Program-made: the position numbers and the translations under genes
The notes under the pieces: generated by a model
Databases searched by the model: none
Told to the model about the DNA's origin: nothing
The model's input: only the letters and a program-made list of their open reading frames with translations
Shown here: positions 36,047-46,229 of the stretch, piece by piece
How positions within the stretch are numbered: the first letter of the stretch is position 1
How the letters are laid out: each line of letters opens with the position of its first letter
From: Uranotaenia lowii
Lineage: Eukaryota > Arthropoda > Insecta > Diptera > Culicidae
Reading direction: 5' to 3'
Assembly: GCF_029784155.1 (NCBI RefSeq)
Contig: NC_073693.1
Location: 187,447,802 to 187,511,801, forward strand
DNA length: 64,000 nt

Positions 36047-36051
36047 AAAAC
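36047..36051. repeat. Target-site duplication AAAAC (left)
   Basis: Identical to 43376-43380, directly outside the two LTRs. Confidence 0.9.
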
Positions 36052-36406
36052 TGTTGTAATATCGAAATAAATAACTCAAGTTTGTATCGGAAAACTGATA
36101 TCGTAATCATCTTTATTCAAGTCAAGTGATGTTAAAAGGTCAGGTTACAATAGTGATTGATATTGATAAATTGGTAATCTGCCATATTGGCATCACTTCT
36201 CTATTGGTTTCCATAGTGTTCAACTGGCAACACTTCCAGTGAACACTACGAATTCACTCTTCATCGATTGTTGAAACAATAGCGAATTGACGTTCTCACT
36301 TGAGACTCTCTGTTATTGTTTACATTCGCCACGCGGTCAGTACCGTATAATCGCCGCGGTAAACAGTCGTTCGTCCGTCGGTCTTCGTCGCGAGTGAGTT
36401 TCAACA
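36052..36406 (-). repeat. Copia 3' LTR (355 bp)
   Basis: Same sequence as 43021-43375 by eye. It begins and ends with the TGTTG/CAACA inverted repeat. Confidence 0.95.
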
Positions 36407-36419
36407 CCTCCCCTCAATT
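36407..36419 (-). promoter_or_regulatory. Copia polypurine tract
   Basis: The minus strand reads TTGAGGGGAGG immediately before the 3' LTR. The TGA inside it also terminates the truncated pol frame. Confidence 0.8.
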
Positions 36420-38267
36420 CGCACGTTCAACTTCGTCGAATCGTTGATTCCATGATCTGCTAGCTTGTTTTAAGCCATACAAGCTTTTCTGCAGTCTGAC
36501 GAGTTGTGAGTTGCCCATTTCGTCGTTCGGAAGTCTCATATATATCTCTTCCTCCAATTGACCATTGAGGAAGGCTGTTTTTACGTCCATCTGGTGAATG
36601 GTTGAACCAGACTGGTTAGCTAGGGACAAAATTGTACGAACGCTCTCCATTTTGACAACGGGAGCAAACGTTTCTTCGTAGTCATAACCAGGTCGCTGTG
36701 AGCAACCTTTCGCTACTAATCTTGCTTTGTACCTTCCGTCTTCTTTAATCGCAAATACCCATTTCGATGAGATCGATTTTCGTTCTTTGGGTAAGCTCTC
36801 GACCTTCTTCCAGGTCTTATTTTCGTTCAGGGCTTTTAATTCTTCGCTGATGGCAATTTTCCACTTTGGCCAGTCATCCCTCGTTTTCAACTGGTCAACA
36901 GTTTGTGGAACGTCGCTATTATCTGTTGCTATCTTGGCAGTGTAAAATTCTGGCGCCCTTCTATCGCGCGTGCTACGTCTGATCGGCGAACTACAAGCGG
37001 GAACCGGTTGTGACCCAACCTCCCCTTCGCCGTCAGTGTGACTGTCAAGATCTTGTGCGCTATCATAATCAGATTCATCAACGTTACCCACGTGATGTTC
37101 TTGAATTGATTCTTCATCGTCAACCACGATGACTTCGGGTTCGTCTTCAACATTCTCATTACCCACGAGATGCTCATCTTCGTTACCCACGAAGTTCTCA
37201 GACGCTTCTGAACTTTTTGCTGGAGGTTCGGATTCTATAACTGGCGTATTTTGGCTTGCTGGTTGCGAAATTGTAGAATGAAGAAGATCATTTCGACGAT
37301 CTAGCAATTCTTGCTCATCAAAGACTACGCTACGGTGTATCTCTACTGTACGTGAGGACTTGTTGTATAACCTGTAGCCGTTGTTTGCGTAACCCGCAAA
37401 GATAAGTTTCTTTGTCTTTGGATCTAATTTTTGCCTCTTCTCTTTAGGTACTAGAGCATACGCATTGCAGCCAAAAATGCGTAGATTGCTCAAGTCAGGC
37501 TTCTTGCCATACCACATTTCGAATGGCGTCTTGTTATCCACAAGGGCTCGTGTGGGCGATCGATTTGTAAGATAAGCTGCGCAGAACACAGCTTCTCCCC
37601 ATAACGATTTCGGAAGATCGCATTCGTAGAGCATTGCTCGTACTTTTTCCATCAACGTTCTGTTGATTCTTTCGCTCACGCCATTCTGTTGAGGAGTATA
37701 TGGTACCGTTAGAACTAATTGGACGCCTTTTGCCTTGCAAAATGCTTGGAAATCTCGTCCTACGTACTCACGGCCGTTATCGCATCTAAGTTTAGCCAAC
37801 TTTTGATTAAAATGCGCTGTTGCCATCGCTTCGAACTCTTTAAACTTCTCAAAAACCTCGCTCTTGCGTTTCAATGGGTAGATAACGGTAAAATGTGAAT
37901 AGTCATCTGTGAATGTCACGAAATATCGATGACCATCAAACGTTGTTTCTTCCATATATCCGCAAACGTCAGAGTGCACTAGTTCAAGTGGCCTACTCGA
38001 CCTCGGTATCTGCAGACTCTTGAACTTCTTGCTTGATTGTTTTCCAGCTAAACAGCTTTCGCAAACTTCGTTTTTGTTGGAAGTCTCGATACAAAAATCC
38101 ACTCCTTCTACCATTTTCTTTGTTATCAGTGTGGTTACGCCAGTATTGCTTAGATGACCAAGTCTTCTATGCCATGTATCAAAACCTAACCGGTTCTTTC
38201 CAAGCAAAGCCTTGGAGTATTTAAGATCCGAAACCAATTCCAGGGAATTGTAACCGTTTGGTACAAT
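36414..38267 (-). pseudogene. Copia pre-integrase, integrase and 5' half of reverse transcriptase
   Basis: The minus-strand frame opens after a stop at 38268-38270. It reads the GAG-pre-integrase block (WHRRLGHLSNTG, CESCLAGKQ) and the integrase core with HSDVCGYM, FVTFTDDYSHF, KLRCDNGREYVG, TPQQNGVSERINRT and FEMWYGKKPD. An acidic linker follows, then RT with KWVFAIKEDGRYKARLVAKG, YEETFAPV, MDVKTAFLNG (first catalytic Asp) and KSLYGLKQASR. It then passes within a few residues into the polypurine tract and stops. The YxDD box, the rest of RT and all of RNase H are missing. No premature stop lies in the 600-odd residues that remain. Confidence 0.95.
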
Positions 38268-38270
38268 CTA

Positions 38271-39703
38271 ACTATTTGTGACTTCGCCACAAAATCCTAC
38301 CACTCCTGTACTCCGTTGAGAGTAATACCACAGTAGATCCAATTCCTCTTTCCTAAACGCCTAAATGCAGGCACTTTTCTCTGAGGGATATCCATGGGCG
38401 TCGGGTTTAGGCAGGGTACATGCCGGGGAAGTGTGATCACCCGGAAAGCGAACACACCCGCGTAAAAATTACATTCTCCTTCGTATGTGTGTCGGTCAAA
38501 TGTAACGTAGATTTTTGCACATACGGGGCTAGTTCTTTCTGCCTGTGACCGTTTCAGAGAACGGAAGTGCGCGTCGTTATAAGTTCGTTCGAATTGTGAA
38601 AATTGTGGTGTAAATGTTTTAAAAGTATTTTTCATATTTACAGATATAAAGTAGCCAAGTAAAAGTGGCTTACATCGGTTAAAAAAAAAACTAGTTAAAA
38701 TCTTATAAACTAAATGTTAAAAGTAGTACGGTTAGTGGAAGTTATTTTTGTTAAAAATTGTAAAACTTATTTAATGTATATATTAAATAGATTAAAAAAG
38801 TGGTTAAAAACACAAAAAACCACATTCAGTGTGAAACCCAAGTCGACGGAACACAACATTAAAAAGGTAAATTGTAAATCGAGAAACAAACAAACATAGA
38901 AATTGTAAACCACGTGTAAACTAAAAGACGTCACAGATATATGCTATAACCCTTTTGGCAGGTCCAAGAGGGCCTTTTTTGTGTTTCCCCCAAATTTGCT
39001 CAACAGCACGACGCAGCTGACACCAAAGCGGGCAGGAAAGAAGCGGTCGGAAAGCCAAAATCCGACGGACCATCGAGCCTACCAAGAAGCACGTCCCCTC
39101 GTGGCGAAAACCCTAACTTCGCCGGTGACATCTTGGAAAGGATCGTGGGCTCTTCCGGGACGCCGGTAAAGAGCCTGTGATACCCTGGGCGGTGCCGTAA
39201 CAATCAGCCGTCCAACCCTGGTCTCCAAGTACTCAATCAACATGAGCCGTACAACACAACAAAGTTCAGCGGAAGGCCAAAAGTATTAGAACCGCAAGTA
39301 TACATATCCATGTGACGTCATGAGGGAACCAAATTTGTTAATAAACACCCCCCAAATAATGTAAAACACATTAGGATTTCTGTTCTTTATGGGAGAACTT
39401 TTGATCCACTTACACCATTTGCTCGGTAACGTTACTGGCTGAAAGCCGTCCCTCCAAACTTCACTTTTGAACGGTCCAGGTTGGGATTTGCTAGCTCCGA
39501 TTTATCTTGATTTTCTTAAAGATTTTGACCCGGTTGATAGCATGCGAGGTACCACCCGGTACGTCCCTGTCTAGCTTGGTTCCTTCTGGATATCCCTTCT
39601 GTGAGTTCCCCGGAGGAAAGTGTCTTGGGTTGAAAAGCATACGATCCTGAGTTCCATCATAATTTCTTTTCCCATGTTCCCCACCCACTGAGTGTAGCAG
39701 CTG
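38271..39703. mobile_element. Unidentified insertion in Copia pol
   Basis: The polyprotein frame is severed at 39703 and resumes at 38267, so about 1.43 kb is foreign. On the plus strand one GC-rich frame (about 38960-39180) reads FAQQHDAADTKAGRKEAVGK and later GENPNFAGDILERIVGSSG before TGA. This looks protein-coding but I do not recognise it. The stretch 38650-38960 is AT-rich with many GTTAAAA motifs, and an AATAAA lies near 39340. No clean terminal repeats were found, so the element type is open. Confidence 0.5.
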
Positions 39704-40882
39704 TCAAGTTACAGAATACAAACCATCAATTACTGTCCCTTGAGAAATGACCTCCCCCAAGTCTGTAATTGAGACCTTACCATCAGAAAAAGTAACCCTT
39801 TTATTCTTAGTGGTAGCCTTTCTAACCGAAAGGAGATTTGTCTCTAGTTCAGGAATAATAAGAACATTATACAATTTTATCTTATTTATTTTGCCATTAA
39901 CCATGGCCTTAAGCGATACAGTGCCCTTTTTATACGCCTTCATCGACTCACCAGTTTTGGCTGTTGAAAGCTCGATCGGTGTGGCCAGCTTCGAGATATT
40001 CTCCACCAATCTCTCATCACATACCATGTGATGAGTCGCTCCGGAATCCACCACAAAGCGAACACGCCTTTCGCTCTTCGTAGTGGCCTTGGTGGCAACC
40101 TTCGCCTGACCGATGGCCTTCTTCTGGGTTCCGCTAACCTGCGGAGAAGCCGACTTTAGTATTCCGCCAGCCTGTGGAGGTGCGACCTTCGAAGTTGGGC
40201 TCGCCTTCTGAATTCCGTTCGAATGCGGGGCTGCCACACCTGCAACTGTTACTCCCAGCTGCTTGCGACCTGCATCAGATGTCTCGCCAGGAATGGCGAC
40301 AACGCGCCGCACCGATTTTGCCGCTGATCCGCGTTCGGCAGCTGCACTAATGGGACCAATAGTGCTAACCGCCCTAACGGACGCCTCTTCTGCCAGCTTG
40401 CGCTTCACGCGGGCCAACATTGCGTGAGCGCTCACCTTGTCACGCCTGGAACCGTTCTTCTTGGCCGCCTTCAGTTTGGGACAGCGCGACTTGAAGTGAC
40501 CCTTCTCGCCGCACCCGAAGCACCGACTGTCACCTTTCTTCGACGCGGTTCGCAAGGCGTGGTTAGCTACCGCTGGCTCACCTCGTGGTTGAATAGTCGA
40601 TGCGCTGGTGTTTTGGAGGAGCTCTGAATCAAGGAACAATCGCTTGATGTCGACGATTGACCTTGAGCTCAACTCCTCTGGCGGCAGAACAGCCAGCGCA
40701 CCCTGGATGTGACTGTAGCCTGGCGGGATTGCCAGCAGCAACGAGTGGACCTTCTCGCCTCTGCTCAGGTTCGCTCCCATCCGATCCATCTCCCGTATGA
40801 TGAGGTCGTACTCATAAAATAGAGACGACAATGAGTCAAACCTCTTCACTGCCGTGTTACGCCGAAGTGACGTATAAACCAT
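39704..40882 (-). pseudogene. Copia gag C-terminus with zinc knuckle and aspartic protease
   Basis: The minus-strand frame reads YTSLRRNTAVKRFDSLSS, then the gag region KRLFLDSELL. A CCHC knuckle follows (CFGCGEKGHFKSRC, Cys121, Cys124, His129, Cys134). A long Ala/Lys-rich linker leads to the protease motif FVVDSGATHHMV (Asp278). It closes with LLSVRKATTKNKRVTFSDGK and DGLYSVT, which is where the second foreign insertion interrupts the polyprotein. The open frame is intact over this piece, but both flanks are severed. The apparent ATG at 40882 lies in the preceding transposon end and is not the native start. Confidence 0.92.
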
Positions 40883-42418
40883 TTTCGTTTTAAGCGAATA
40901 AAAGCGATTTTCTCTTTTTCCTCTTTATTCGTTAATCTGAGACTTTTCATAAAATGTGATCTGTAGAATTTATGCATAGATAGTTGACAAATGCAGCCTT
41001 TTGAAACACAACTCTTTATTTTGCGTAAAATTCGTATAATTACTTCAAATGGATATGCGTCAGTTCGGCGTATAAACGTTTGTTTTGATTAGACGATTCT
41101 CCGTCGGAGTGACGTTTATCCTTAGTCTTTTCGTGCAGTTGGAACAAATTTCGTTCTTAGTTAAAATGGCCAGTGCGTTGGATCTTCTTAAATTGTATTC
41201 GAGTGAGGAAGAAAATTTTAGTGATGCTGTCGGAGAAACTTCTCAAGGTATGTGTTTCTTTGTACATAAAAAACAATTTCCGTTTGTTCGTTTGTGAGTT
41301 TTTTTTTTTTTAATTTGACCTCAATTGCCCTCTCAGCCCTAGTTTTAGCGTTAAGATAAGACCTAGAGAACTGAAATTCGGTATAAGTGGGTGCTAATTA
41401 TTACCAGGAATGAAGACAAATGTCAGATTTGTAGATGACTCATAATGTTTTACATTGGATTTAGATGAAAATTGACATACAGTTGCGTTCAAAAAAGAAT
41501 AAATTTGCGCGAAGCGGCGTACTCACTTCCAACTTTGACAAGCTGCCATTTCTCTCTCGGTTGATATTTTTTCATGAAATTTTCACACAATTTAGTTCAA
41601 CTATCTAATTAACGCTCTACGTAATTTGAAGTCTTTTCAATGACTGGAAACAAAGATACAGCTGTTCCCATAAAAAAGGGAAATTCGGAATTGCTTCATT
41701 AAATATGCTGTATCTTTGACAATTTTCATTGGAAAATCTTGAAATTTGGTCCAAAGATGTAAAAATGTTTGATCTAGTACCAGGTCAAGTTTCGTTAAAA
41801 TCAATGAACGTGATCAAAAATGGTTCCGGGTAGAGAATGAGGTTCATTGGACCCAATTTCAAGATTTTTCAATGAAAATTGTCAAAGATACAGCACAATA
41901 TTGTTGCTTCACAAAAAACTTACCACAAACAAATTTCTTTGTAACAAAAACAACGCAAAATTAATGTAGAATTAGTTTTGTTCTACAAATGTTAAATAAT
42001 TCCTCGATTTTTTTTAATTAATGTAGATGTCGACGTTTGCATTCAAATTTTATTTATCAAAAAGGCTCGACAACTTCTTTGTTTGGGAACCCTTTATTCT
42101 GAGGAAAGGGGGAGGGGGGGTGACTTTTTCATTTTATTCTAAACCGATTGTCATGTTAAAATATGATTTTTTACAAATCTGAGAATGTCGCCTGTAAATT
42201 ATACGGGTTATTGAAATTGTTCTGTATCACTTTCAAAAACGCATGGATATACGTCACTTCGGCGTATAAATCGCACTTTTGGCGATTCGTTTTTATCGAT
42301 TTTCTCAAAAACTGTTTGATATTTTCTAGATTTGTTGAAAGCATTTGATAGCTCATAGAAAAACGCACACAATAGCGTCAAAAAGTCAAAATTGAAAGAA
42401 ATGGATATACGTCACTTC
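40865..42418. mobile_element. DNA-transposon-like insertion in Copia gag
   Basis: GAAGTGACGTATA at 40865-40877 and its reverse complement at 42406-42418 mark the ends exactly at the break in the gag frame. Subterminal copies of GGATATACGTCACTTCGGCG occur at about 41050 and 42242. The interior is AT-rich and contains a short ATG exon with splice donor (41166-41247) and a 45-bp inverted repeat at about 41710 and 41857. No transposase domain was recognised and the target duplication is not clear. Confidence 0.65.
41166..41247 (+). CDS. Putative first exon (N-terminus of an unknown protein)
   Basis: ATG opens MASALDLLKLYSSEEENFSD and the frame reaches a consensus donor, CAAG|GTATGTG, after 82 bases. 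The leading short acidic segment resembles the N-terminal start of many transposase genes. No matching acceptor and second exon could be found before the element ends, so the gene is probably truncated. Confidence 0.4.
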
Positions 42419-42938
42419 GTCATATCACGGCAGTTCATAGGGAGATTATTGAGGCGCCCACGCATTGCAATGATCGCACTCGTACCTTTTACTAGGTAGG
42501 AGTCGCAGAGGATGTCCATGGCGTCTTTAACGAAGTTGACCCCAACAATCTTGTTAAGGACATCGTTGTTGATGGCCATAACAAGCTCGTCCATCGCAGC
42601 TTCCTCCTGTTCCATCCGCCTCTGGAACCTTTCAGCTCTGGCGGCTTCTTCCACAGGGTCCTCCAACGACAGCGAGTCCACCTCCTCCGTTGGAATCCGG
42701 ATCAGGAGAGCTTCAGTCTGGCCAGACGTCTCTCAAGGCGCATCTTCCAGGCTCCGAAGATCTCCGTCCGACCGTCGAACAGCAGTTCTTTCGAGAACCC
42801 GGCTGCTGTGTGAGGTAGCGTCAAACCTGCCTCGGCCTGAGGTAGCTGCTGGCCTCTGAAGGTTGGTTGACCACCAACTGCTGGTTGACCACCAGCTCCG
42901 CCTACTGCGATGCACCCTTCGAACTTCGGGTTCGACAT
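42412..42938 (-). pseudogene. Copia gag N-terminal part, frameshifted
   Basis: The minus-strand frame begins MSNPKFEGCIAVGGAGGQPA and contains KELLFDGRTEIFGAWKMRLE, the Copia gag start pattern. After a one-base-type shift near 42690 it continues as SLSLEDPVEEAARAE and NDVLNKIVGVNFVKDAMDIL. It breaks off at LNNLPMNCRDMTK, where the foreign insertion begins at 42418. The next gag part resumes beyond that insertion at about 40865. Confidence 0.85.
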
Positions 42939-43006
42939 CGCAATCCAAAAGCAATATCCGAAAACAAAAAAATGAAAACTACTAAACAGTTAAAGCCAGT
43001 TAACCA

Positions 43007-43020
43007 CTGGGCCCATAACC
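43007..43020 (-). promoter_or_regulatory. Copia primer-binding site complementary to the initiator tRNA-Met anticodon arm
   Basis: The minus strand reads GGTTATGGGCCCAG directly after the 5' LTR. The plus strand CTGGGCCCATAACC contains the CAU anticodon with its flanking stem, as in eukaryotic initiator tRNA-Met. Drosophila copia is known to prime from an internally cleaved half of this tRNA, and this site fits that mode rather than 3'-CCA priming. Confidence 0.85.
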
Positions 43021-43375
43021 TGTTGTAATATCGAAATAAATAACTCAAGTTTGTATCGGAAAACTGATATCGTAATCATCTTTATTCAAGTCAAGTGATG
43101 TTAAAAGGTCAGGTTACAATAGTGATTGATATTGATAAATTGGTAATCTGCCATATTGGCATCACTTCTCTATTGGTTTCCATAGTGTTCAACTGGCAAC
43201 ACTTCCAGTGAACACTACGAATTCACTCTTCATCGATTGTTGAAACAATAGCGAATTGACGTTCTCACTTGAGACTCTCTGTTATTGTTTACATTCGCCA
43301 CGCGGTCAGTACCGTATAATCGCCGCGGTAAACAGTCGTTCGTCCGTCGGTCTTCGTCGCGAGTGAGTTTCAACA
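43021..43375 (-). repeat. Copia 5' LTR (355 bp)
   Basis: Upstream LTR in the element's orientation. It should contain its promoter, though I could not define a TATA box with confidence. Confidence 0.95.
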
Positions 43376-43380
43376 AAAAC
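43376..43380. repeat. Target-site duplication AAAAC (right)
   Basis: Second copy of 36047-36051. Confidence 0.9.
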
Positions 43381-43603
43381 TATTGAATTTGTTTAAAGCT
43401 CATTTCTTAGAATCTAGATACAATCAGCAGATATTAAGTCTAGTACTGAAATGCCTCTCAAACACAGTCCTATAGTTCCATCTAATCTCTCTGATACTTT
43501 TTTTGAAAGCAAAAAGACTACAACGAGGAAATCTTTCTAAAACAAAACTTATGTAATGTACCACTAACCATAGCAAAGCTTTACTTCGACAATTTGTTTT
43601 GTT
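43381..43603. other. Spacer, no gene seen
   Basis: AT-rich flank of the Copia element. Confidence 0.4.
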
Positions 43604-44069
43604 TTACTGGCAAAAAATTATGTCTTCCATGTTCCGGAATTCTACTCCCATTTGCGACCTGATTATATTTTCTGTCCATTCTTTGATTTCAGTTATTGCA
43701 GGACACGGTTCTATTCTGTGGAAGTTGCTGTCTATCTCGTTACAAATTTCGCACATGTCATCAATGGGATTTCTCACGCCGTATTGTAGCAGTTTTTTTC
43801 TTATTCGGTATAAGGTCATTCAGCAGCTCGAATATTTTTGAACGATCTCTTGCTTGCAGAAAAGTGCAACTTATATTCGTCAATGCATGTTTCCATTCTA
43901 TTTCTGGATATAATTCTTCTATTTTTGGAGTCCAGTTTTGCTTTTTAACAAAATATCCATATAACAATGGGCACGTAGTCAAGTCTAATTCATCTGGTAT
44001 TTGAATCCCTTCCAACAGCCATTCTCTGCCATTCCTAGTTAACCTTGAATGCACTCCAAGATCTTTCAA
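43604..44069 (-). pseudogene. LINE ORF2 C-terminal fragment (zinc-ribbon end)
   Basis: Two overlapping minus-strand frames (44069-43761 and 43819-43604) share one break. The first carries GYFVKKQNWTPKIEELYPEI and FELLNDLIPNKKKTATIR. The second carries YRIRKKLLQYGVRNPIDD, then CEICNEIDSNFHRIEPCPAI and EWTENIIR. This resembles the Cys-rich C-terminal segment found after RT in several LINE families (zf-RVT type). The palm and fingers of RT are absent. Confidence 0.6.
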
Positions 44070-45990
44070 TGCTTCAGAATCATATCACCATATTAAGTTT
44101 TAGTTTCAGTTAGAACAACATGCGAAGGTTGCGATTGCGATTAGTGTAGGAAATGTAGGGAAGAAGCAATTGAGCAGCAAATTGAAGAAACTTCGGCAAA
44201 CCGCAATTTGTCGAGTTTGGAATCCGGCGCGTGGCATCATGGCTGCACCATGTACTGAACATAATAAATAATCAAGAGAAGGTGATGAACCTATGCCAAG
44301 GGTGCAATTAAGATAAAGTAAGAATTTTTTGCTCATTTTATGATTTTTGGAAGCTGAATTAAAAGACCGGCGGAATAGATTAAGGTCATTAAGACTTGTT
44401 TTGAAACTTGAAAGTTTCAATAGGAACTTAAATTTTGAGCTGCATAGAACGTACTTCATATAAATAATGGAGCTAAGTAAGTTTTTTTGTACATGTTTTA
44501 TGAGACTTTTGGTAGCTTGGAAGTGTTAGTCAGATAAATGCTTGAAATCAGTAAGGGGTGTTTGGATTTGGAACTTTAGTTTGCATTAGTGATCATACTC
44601 TCTGAATAAAAGTTTGGAGGAAAAAAAATATTTTCAACGGACTTAAAATGCACAGGATACATTATAATAATATATATACATTATGGTAATTTTCCTAAAC
44701 ACTTAGATCGTCAACTGCTTTCAACAACTAACGAATCAATGATCTACACTTTTGTTGGATTGTTAAATTTAACACGCATCCTGTCAGCTTAGTGGAAATC
44801 CTTTCCATCAGACCGGATAAACAAAATATACCAAGAGAGGAAACTGCCATGGAGGCGTTCAGTAAATTGGAAAAAATCGTTATTGTCGAAAGCTCAAATA
44901 GCAAAGGAGAAAATGAACTTAACGCACATCATGCCCTGGGATGTTTGCCTTTGAAGTATACCGAGATAATATTAAATCCACAAAAGCGGTTTCAGCAAGT
45001 TCAATCAAATACGATTCCTTTCGGTTCTTTTTTGCCCCACTTTGACAGTGCTGTTTGTTCACGGTCGGATAGATTCGGATCCTAGCACAACAACTTCTCT
45101 TCTATCGGCCGTCCTTGTCTGGCAGCAATTTCCGATTTTAGAATGACAAAAATTGAAAATAAACTCAGCTGCATGACTGCAGGCCATCAAAAGATGGACA
45201 CGACAGATGGACGGACAAAATATTTTTATCCTTTAAATCATATTCAGGCTAATTCACAGATAACCAAAACTATTTTAAACTAAACTAAATTTATGAATTT
45301 TTTTTCTTAATAATTTGATAAAAAAAATCACTTTCATCATTTTACTCAAACATCGAAAATGTGTTTAAAATTTTTTTATTTCTCCCATTTCTGTAACGTT
45401 AGCATTACTCCTCTCTTCGTCTTACGATTGTCATGAAACAAACGTTACGCTGACGATAATTCATTCTTTAAACTTTGCTAGTTAAGCTGGCCAATGAAAG
45501 GGTCGTAAAATTGAATTACGTAGAAAGGAAACTAACAGCGGATTATGGCAGAAACCGAGTCCGCAAACTATCCGCTGCAAATTTGCTCAGTTTTCTCTAG
45601 CTGTTTCTTGCGTGTTTGAGGAATTGAACTTAATTTCGACATGGCACTGATAAATGAGAATAGTTTTAATCCCTTCGAAAGGACTTTGCTGGCCATGTTT
45701 TGTGATTATCCAGTGTCTGGTGATATCGAGAAGATATTTCAAATATGTGAAATAAAATTACACAGCTTTAGCAAGAGAAATGAGATCGCAATACTATCCA
45801 GTTATGCAAATAATCGGAGCGAATATGAATATTGGTGCCATGAATTCGTTTTTTTTTTATCAAAAATCAAAGCGTTACTGAAAATGTTTAATTAATCTTA
45901 TTGTAGTCATCTTTAATGCATAACTTCAGGGGCTCTCACAAAGAATAAATCAATTCTTGAATCTTCCAACTTTTTGGGCACTGATAGTGT
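44070..45990. other. Spacer with two unassigned plus-strand open frames
   Basis: The frame at 44792-45085 contains KQNIPREETAMEAFSKLEKI and LGCLPLKYTEIILNPQKRF. The frame at 45641-45895 starts MALINENSFNPFERTLLAMF, is preceded by a GC-poor leader, and contains YEYWCHEFVFFLSKIKALLK. Both have ordinary composition but no motif that I recognise, and no splice continuation was found. They could be transposon exons or chance. Confidence 0.3.
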
Positions 45991-46229
45991 TCCTGTGAAC
46001 ACTCGGAGTATTCGAGCGACGAGTGTTAAGAACCATCTTTGCCGGCCTGCAGGAGAACAGAGTGTGGAGGCGAAGGATGAACCACGAGCTCGCGCGACTC
46101 TACGGTGAACCCAGTATCCAGAAGGATAGCTGGACATGTTGCGAGAATGCCAGACGGCTATCCTACAAAACTGCGAAATTATGGTCGTCAAGTTACGTCG
46201 TGAAACGGAATACAATGAAAATAAAATAA
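45991..46229 (+). pseudogene. LINE RT C-terminal relic
   Basis: The plus-strand frame has RTIFAGLQENRVWRRRMNHE and LARLYGEPSIQK. This matches the recurrent end-of-ORF2 pattern in insect endonuclease-reverse transcriptases (W-R-R-R then N-x-E-L-x-x-L-Y and a following arginine-rich segment). It is broken soon after and no RT core is adjacent. Confidence 0.6.

Larger units (their letters stand above)
36052..43375 (-). mobile_element. Ty1/Copia retrotransposon, recent insertion with damaged and invaded interior
   Basis: Identical 355-bp LTRs (TGTTG...CAACA) at both ends, the 5-bp duplication AAAAC, a primer-binding site next to the right LTR and a polypurine tract next to the left LTR fix the limits and the minus orientation. 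In transcription order it holds gag N-terminus (42938-42412), a foreign insertion (42418-40865), gag C-terminus with zinc knuckle and protease (40882-39704), a second foreign insertion (39703-38271), and pre-integrase, integrase and the first half of RT (38267-36414). The rest of RT and RNase H are absent. Confidence 0.95.

Noticed and set aside
36727..38224. Plus-strand open frames across the Copia pol region
   Set aside because: They are antisense shadows of the integrase and RT frame.
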